NCBI GenBank assembly: GCA_004151065.3
Contig: NWUY0300067666.1
Coordinates: 22,420 to 33,141 of the forward strand
Reading direction: 5' to 3'
DNA length: 10,722 nucleotides
Origin: Larix sibirica
Taxonomy: Eukaryota > Streptophyta > Pinopsida > Pinales > Pinaceae
Below are positions 7,082 through 10,722 of the stretch, piece after piece; the first letter of the stretch is position 1, and the number at the start of each line of letters is the position of its first letter. Below the pieces are notes generated by a model. The model worked only from the letters and a program-made list of their open reading frames with translations. It was not told the origin of the DNA and did no database searches. The position numbers and the translations under genes were made by a program.

Positions 7082-7235
7082 GCAAATCCTAACCCTAAGA
7101 AAAAAGGTATCTATTGTCAACCTGATTATGGAGCCCAACCTTGAGAGGATCAAGAGAGTTGAACCCATGACCTCTCCAACTTTGGGGGGGAGATCTCACG
7201 TTTGGCTCATGACCACTTGAGCTAACCTCGGGAAC
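7082..7235 (-). mobile_element. tRNA-derived SINE-like element
   Basis: On the minus strand a perfect A box, TAGCTCAAGTGG (7224-7213), is followed by a B box, GGTTCAACTCT (7165-7155), matching GGTTCRANYCC except the last base. The head begins CCCGAGGT just upstream, where a tRNA acceptor would lie. TTAATGA occurs on both sides (7075-7081 and 7236-7242) and may be a short target-site duplication; if so the element is 154 bp. Seven bases could be chance. The spacing of 59 bases between box starts is longer than in a tRNA, so it is not a functional tRNA gene. It does not align obviously with the SINE at 927-1168. Confidence 0.6.
7155..7224 (-). promoter_or_regulatory. Pol III A and B boxes of the SINE-like element
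   Basis: A box 7224-7213 fits the consensus at every position; B box 7165-7155 fits ten of eleven. These are the best preserved minus-strand internal promoter elements in the window. Confidence 0.6.
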
Positions 7236-7242
7236 TTAATGA

Positions 7243-7381
7243 AGGAAAAAAATTTGTCAATAAAATAGAAAATAATTATGTATGGTCATTTGTATTAACT
7301 ATAACACAATAGAATTGGTGGTGGGGAGTGTGATATTGGACCTTAGATAAAATCTAGAAATAACATTTGCATGGGGATTAA
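7243..7381. other. No gene seen
   Basis: AT-rich spacer between the SINE-like unit and the RNase H-like fragment. Confidence 0.3.
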
Positions 7382-7579
7382 AAGTGGCGAAAAATAAACT
7401 TGAGTAGAGGTGCATATCTTGTACCACGAAATGATCATCCTCTAGATTTGAATATCAAGAATTTCACGGTCTTTGGAGATTTGTCATTGGTCATTGATCA
7501 AGTAAGACAAGCAACTAGAGAATGTAGATCAACACTATCCAAAATGGTTGGTGAAGTCTTGAGGAGGTGGAGACGATAG
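7382..7579 (+). pseudogene. RNase H-like retroelement fragment
   Basis: One frame stays open for 65 codons, from after TAA at 7379-7381 to TAG at 7577-7579, without a convincing start. Its core reads LDLNIKNFTVFGDLSLVIDQ, then VRQATREC. The pattern V-F-G-D-x-x-L-V-I-x-Q is the third conserved block of retroelement RNase H (Asp in GD is catalytic), as in FGDSxLVxNQ of plant LTR and LINE elements. The blocks carrying the other acidic residues are not recognisable here, so this is a short remnant. It directly precedes the LINE at the right end and is probably the 3' relic of another element into or beside which that LINE inserted. The match is by motif only. Confidence 0.45.
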
Positions 7580-7692
7580 AGCTAAGATCGGGAAGTATCT
7601 TACGGAAGGGTCTCTTGCAGAGGGTTTCTTCTGGCCCGACAGTGTCTACACACAAGGGCTTGGCCCTTTGTGCATGATTTTTTCCAGCGGCC
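7580..7692 (+). other. Probable LINE 5' leader
   Basis: GC-richer sequence precedes the first ORF1 ATG. Frame 1 is open across it except TGA at 7675-7677, so the protein could begin further upstream if that stop is a mutation. No promoter motif stands out. Confidence 0.4.
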
Positions 7693-9016
7693 ATGAGTCC
7701 GCGTGGAGGGAGCTCTCCTCCCCCCATTCAGCAACATCATACTGGCCAAAGTAGTGTATTGGAAAAGAAAAAACCAGATGACCGCAAGGAAGACGGAAGT
7801 GAAGGATCTTGAACCAAAGATCTTTCTAGGCCTAAACACAAGCTTGGGGGCTGCATCCCCAGATATGCAAATATCCCAACCCTCCATATTCGATCTGACA
7901 AATTGCAAGAATGAGTAGAAATTTGGAAGGAGAAGGCCCTAATCGAAAAGTTTATTGGGATCTGGCCAAAAGAGAAGGATCTCCTCAAATGGATCAAAAC
8001 AACCTAGAACCCTAAAGGCCACTATGATCTGCAGTTGGGATCTAAGGGTTTCTTCATGATCATCTTCTTCAATCAAGAAGACAGGGATCGGATCTTGGAA
8101 GGAGGACCATATTTGTTTTTTAGCTGGGCTATACCTAATACCCTAGAAATAGAGATTTAAACCAGAAAAAAAGAGGATATGATTATAACACCAATCTGGA
8201 TCTGGCTTTACTCACTCCCCTATGAATACTAGGAACCAGAAATATTGAGAGACATAGGAAATACTCATGGGGAATTCGTGAAAGTCACGAAACAAACCAA
8301 ACATCAATGATATACTTCTTTTTCCTAGATCTGCGTCCATATGAACCTGTCGCATGAGATCCCGGAAGCTATCAACCTCTATTGGGAGGATGAGGAATGG
8401 ATCCAGCCTCTAGAATATGAGAACGTTCCTTTTAGGTGCAAACAATGCCATGAACATGGTCACTTCAGTAGAAATTGCCCCCGGGATTTCTCTGCTACCA
8501 CCCATAAATATCCATATGATGGCGGATGCGATAGCAAGGGCTTCACCCAAGTCAAAAGCAGAGGAAAGTAGGGTAGGAGCACCCCCTCCGAACCACCCAC
8601 CAACCGTCACCTCCAACAATTTCAAAACCCTAGAATCAATGGAAGACAACCTAGAGGATCTGTAGAAATGCCTTAGGAAAGAGACATCTCCGAAGGAAAA
8701 ATCATCCCTGGATGAGCCTAAAATTTTAGAAGATCAGAAGTAACAAATTGACATCATGGAGGAAGACCAATTGGATGAGGCCGAAGACATGGACCTTGGA
8801 GAATTATATATAGATGAAATTGAGAAAGAATGCAGCAAAAAAGGGAAGGGTTATGTGTCGAGAAGACAGCTTGAGCTCCTTAAGGAGGCCATCCTGAAAA
8901 CTAGGGCCACACCCCAGCTAGGAATTTCCAAGGAACCCCAAAGGATCAGCAAAAGGAAGCATCCGGAAGAAGGGGAAAGGAGAGGAAGAAAAACAAACAA
9001 GCAAATAATAGCATAG
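7693..9016 (+). pseudogene. LINE ORF1: DUF4283 and CCHC zinc-knuckle RNA-binding protein, broken
   Basis: Frame 1 from the ATG at 7693 reads MSPRGGSSPPPIQQHH, a basic linker, then (from about residue 78) WKEKALIEKFIGIWPKEKDL and YDLQLGSKGFFMIIFFNQED, which is DUF4283. ICVHMNLSHEIPEAINLYW leads to a zinc knuckle with Cys249, Cys252, His257 and Cys262 (CX2CX4HX4C) in FRCKQCHEHGHFSRNC. In plant LINEs this protein binds element RNA in the ribonucleoprotein. Stops lie at 7810, 7912, 8005, 8158, 8230, 8308 and 8326. Near 8550-8571 the reading shifts to frame 2 (RVGAPPPNHPPTVTSNNF), with stops at 8663 and 8741, then an acidic stretch (EEDQLDEAEDMDLGELYIDE) and a basic tail to TAG at 9014-9016. About 440 codons is normal for the family. 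The start is the first ATG after an in-frame stop. Confidence 0.8.
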
Positions 9017-9093
9017 GTTAGAACTAAACTGATAGAATCGGGTCAATACCCGACAATTCAGGCAGACTTCTATGAAGCAAATTAGACTTCCCA
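9017..9093 (+). other. ORF1-ORF2 intergenic gap
   Basis: 77 bases separate the ORF1 stop from the ORF2 ATG, and the two frames differ. ORF2 would have to be translated by reinitiation or an internal start, as in other plant L1 elements. Confidence 0.5.
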
Positions 9094-10722
9094 ATGAAGG
9101 TGATAACCTGGAATATTCATGGGGTGAATCATCCCCGCAAAATCAAGACTCTAAAAAATAAGTTGAGAAAGGAGAATCCTTCGATAATCTGTTTGCAGAA
9201 AACCAAGTGTGGATCTGAAACGATGAAGGCAATAGGGAAAAAAGTATGGAAGGGGTGTGATACGATGAATATTGATTGTCATGGAATGGAGGGAGGTATG
9301 GCCTTTCTGTGGAACCTGGAATAAGTAACTCTCTCAAAATTTTGGGCTACGAAAGGATTACTCACAGCTGATTTACAAATATGCAAAACCCAGACAAAAG
9401 GAACTATTACCAATGTCTATGGTCCTAGCATTTACCCACACAAGAACGCTTTCCTGGAATCCCTATCCTAGGTTTCACGTTGGGTTGGAAACAAGCCATG
9501 GATTATAGGGGGTGATTTCAACATGATCACATCACTCGACGAAAAAAAGGGGGGAAGGCGAAGTTTGGGAACAACAAATGAGGACTTCAAAATTTTTATT
9601 GAGGACAATAACCTGGTCGATGTAGAAATCGGGAATGGTTGGTTCACTTGGAACAAAAAAAGAAGGGGGGACCACCACATTGCCTCCCGTTTAGAAATAT
9701 TCTTGTTCATAGAAGGGATTTTCAATGGTGGAGGATAATTGAATACATTGGTACTCCCCTCTGCCGGCTCTGATCACTGTCCAGTTTTCCTGCAATGGGT
9801 TGGACGGGAGCCGCCAATCAAGCGACCTTTTCGTTTTGAACAAATATGGATGGAGCACAAGGACTTCAAATCATTAGTTACCCAATGGTGGAAACACTCC
9901 CCACCCTCGAAGGGAACAAGGATGTACCAATTTCAACAGAAATTGAAAAGTCTTAAAGCCAATATCCGTACTTGGAACAAAGAAGAATTTGGCAACATAT
10001 TCGAAGACAAAAAGAAGCTAACAGAACAACTGGATAAAATCCAACGCAAAGGAATGAACATTGGCTATGATGGTGTGTTAATATAATTAGAATACTCCAC
10101 CCTTCAACGCCTCCATGCTCATGAGCGTCGGGAAGAAATATACTGGAAGCAAAAATATAGAAATCAATGGCTTAAGAAAGGCGAGCGCAATACCAAATTC
10201 TTTCACCAATCAGTCATCCAAAACAGACAAAAGAACAGAATCCATTGCTTGAAATCACAACATGGATCCTATATCGAAAAAAGGGAGGATATGGAAGAAG
10301 AATTGGTGGGATTTTTTGAGTCCATCATGATAGAGGATAGGGCTGATAGATCATCGGACATTGCTAAAATCATCCAGAACATACCCTCTCTGGTTACCTC
10401 TGATCAAAACACGCCCTTAACCAAACTGGTTGAGATGATAGAAGTCGAAGAGGCAGCCCATCAAATGGATGGTGGAAAAGCTCCAGGCCCTGATGGGTTT
10501 ACTACCAACTTCTTTCACCACTTCTGGGACCTCATAAAGAATGAAGTCTGGTTGATTGTGGAGGACTCCAGACAAACCAGAAGAGTGCTTAAGGCATTTA
10601 ATGCTACTTTCTTAACCCTCATTCCTAAAAATGACGGTGCGGACTCTCCAGGTAAGTTTAGACCTATAGCTCTCTGCAATGTTATCTACAAGATCATCAC
10701 AAAGGTCATGGCTAACAGATTG
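9094..10722 (+). pseudogene. LINE ORF2: AP-like endonuclease and reverse transcriptase N-terminus, broken, partial
   Basis: Frame 1 is readable from the ATG at 9094 to the edge (543 codons), with stops at 9322, 9469, 9736 and 10084. Residues 1-230 are an endonuclease/exonuclease/phosphatase domain: ITWNIHG (Asn7), NVYGPS, IIGGDFNMI (Asp141, Asn143), SRLE at 199-201 and GSDHCPVFLQW (Asp227, His228). The expected catalytic Glu of LQET is Lys36 (LQKTK), and the Asp of SRLDRF is Glu201. A helical linker follows, including YWKQKYRNQWLKKGERNTKF. Near residue 460 comes GGKAPGPDGF, then LIPKNDG and FRPIALCNVIYKIITKV, the first RT blocks. The YxDD motif, zf-RVT and RNase H lie outside. In life this protein would nick target DNA and reverse-transcribe the element RNA; this copy cannot. 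Confidence 0.85.

Larger units (their letters stand above)
7580..10722 (+). mobile_element. L1-type LINE, 5' portion (ORF1, ORF2 into RT), runs off right edge
   Basis: The order is a short GC-richer leader, ORF1 with DUF4283 and a zinc knuckle, a 77-bp gap, then ORF2 with an endonuclease and the start of RT. This is the canonical plant L1 layout. The 5' border is set roughly where composition changes and the RNase H-like frame ends; no target-site duplication can be tested because the 3' end lies outside. The copy is inactive: nine in-frame stops and one frameshift in ORF1, four stops in the visible ORF2, and two altered endonuclease residues. The preserved alignable frame suggests a full-length insertion that decayed by point mutation rather than rearrangement. 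Confidence 0.8.

Noticed and set aside
7703-7918. Plus-strand 71-codon frame 2 over the ORF1 N-terminus
   Set aside because: Frame 1 gives better family-like text through the same bases and joins WKEKALIEKF without a shift, with only stop mutations.
7515-7997. Overlapping minus-strand frames of 70-102 codons
   Set aside because: Antisense to LINE ORF1, whose plus-strand frame carries recognisable DUF4283 text.
1-10722. CRISPR array, operon or bacterial-type defence system
   Set aside because: No spaced direct repeats of the right size, no clustered genes; the sequence is eukaryotic retroelement debris.

Overview
The window looks like nuclear DNA from a large, repeat-rich plant genome. It is AT-rich, has no intact host gene that I can recognise, and is built from decayed retroelements. 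The plant call rests on the ORF1 type (DUF4283 followed by a CX2CX4HX4C zinc knuckle) and on LINE pol sequence with an endonuclease, a reverse transcriptase (RT), a zf-RVT domain and RNase H. The mixture of unrelated, heavily decayed LINE pieces and tRNA-derived short elements would fit a gymnosperm-sized genome, but that is a guess.

Layout. Bases 1-204 (minus) are an open frame running off the left edge, perhaps the gag start of a retroelement; its leader-like flank reaches about 450. A LINE RT fragment (459-737, plus) follows. A tRNA-derived SINE (927-1168, minus) sits between perfect 17-bp target-site duplications. A diverged tandem array (about 1655-2440) has tRNA-like B boxes spaced 234, 172 and 234 bp. 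At 2611-3749 is the 3' end of a LINE: zf-RVT, RNase H with its four acidic residues kept, a 3' UTR and an A9 tail. A diverged 122-bp tandem duplication lies at 3931-4142, a non-coding-looking GC-richer block at about 4235-4540, and a small 65-codon frame at 5171-5368. The stretch 5370-7080 holds a hairpin, a microsatellite and otherwise nothing recognisable. A second minus-strand SINE-like unit (about 7082-7235) and an RNase H-like fragment (7382-7579) come next.

The right third (about 7580 to the edge at 10722) is the 5' part of an L1-type LINE on the plus strand. ORF1 (7693-9016) and ORF2 (from 9094) can be followed almost continuously, but in-frame stops, one frameshift and lost catalytic residues show that the copy is dead. 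ORF2 leaves the window just inside its RT domain.

I see no cooperating gene system. The parts are related only as transposition machinery (LINE) and its likely dependants (SINEs). The best-supported structural observations are the SINE with exact target-site duplications and the tandem array of tRNA-like units.
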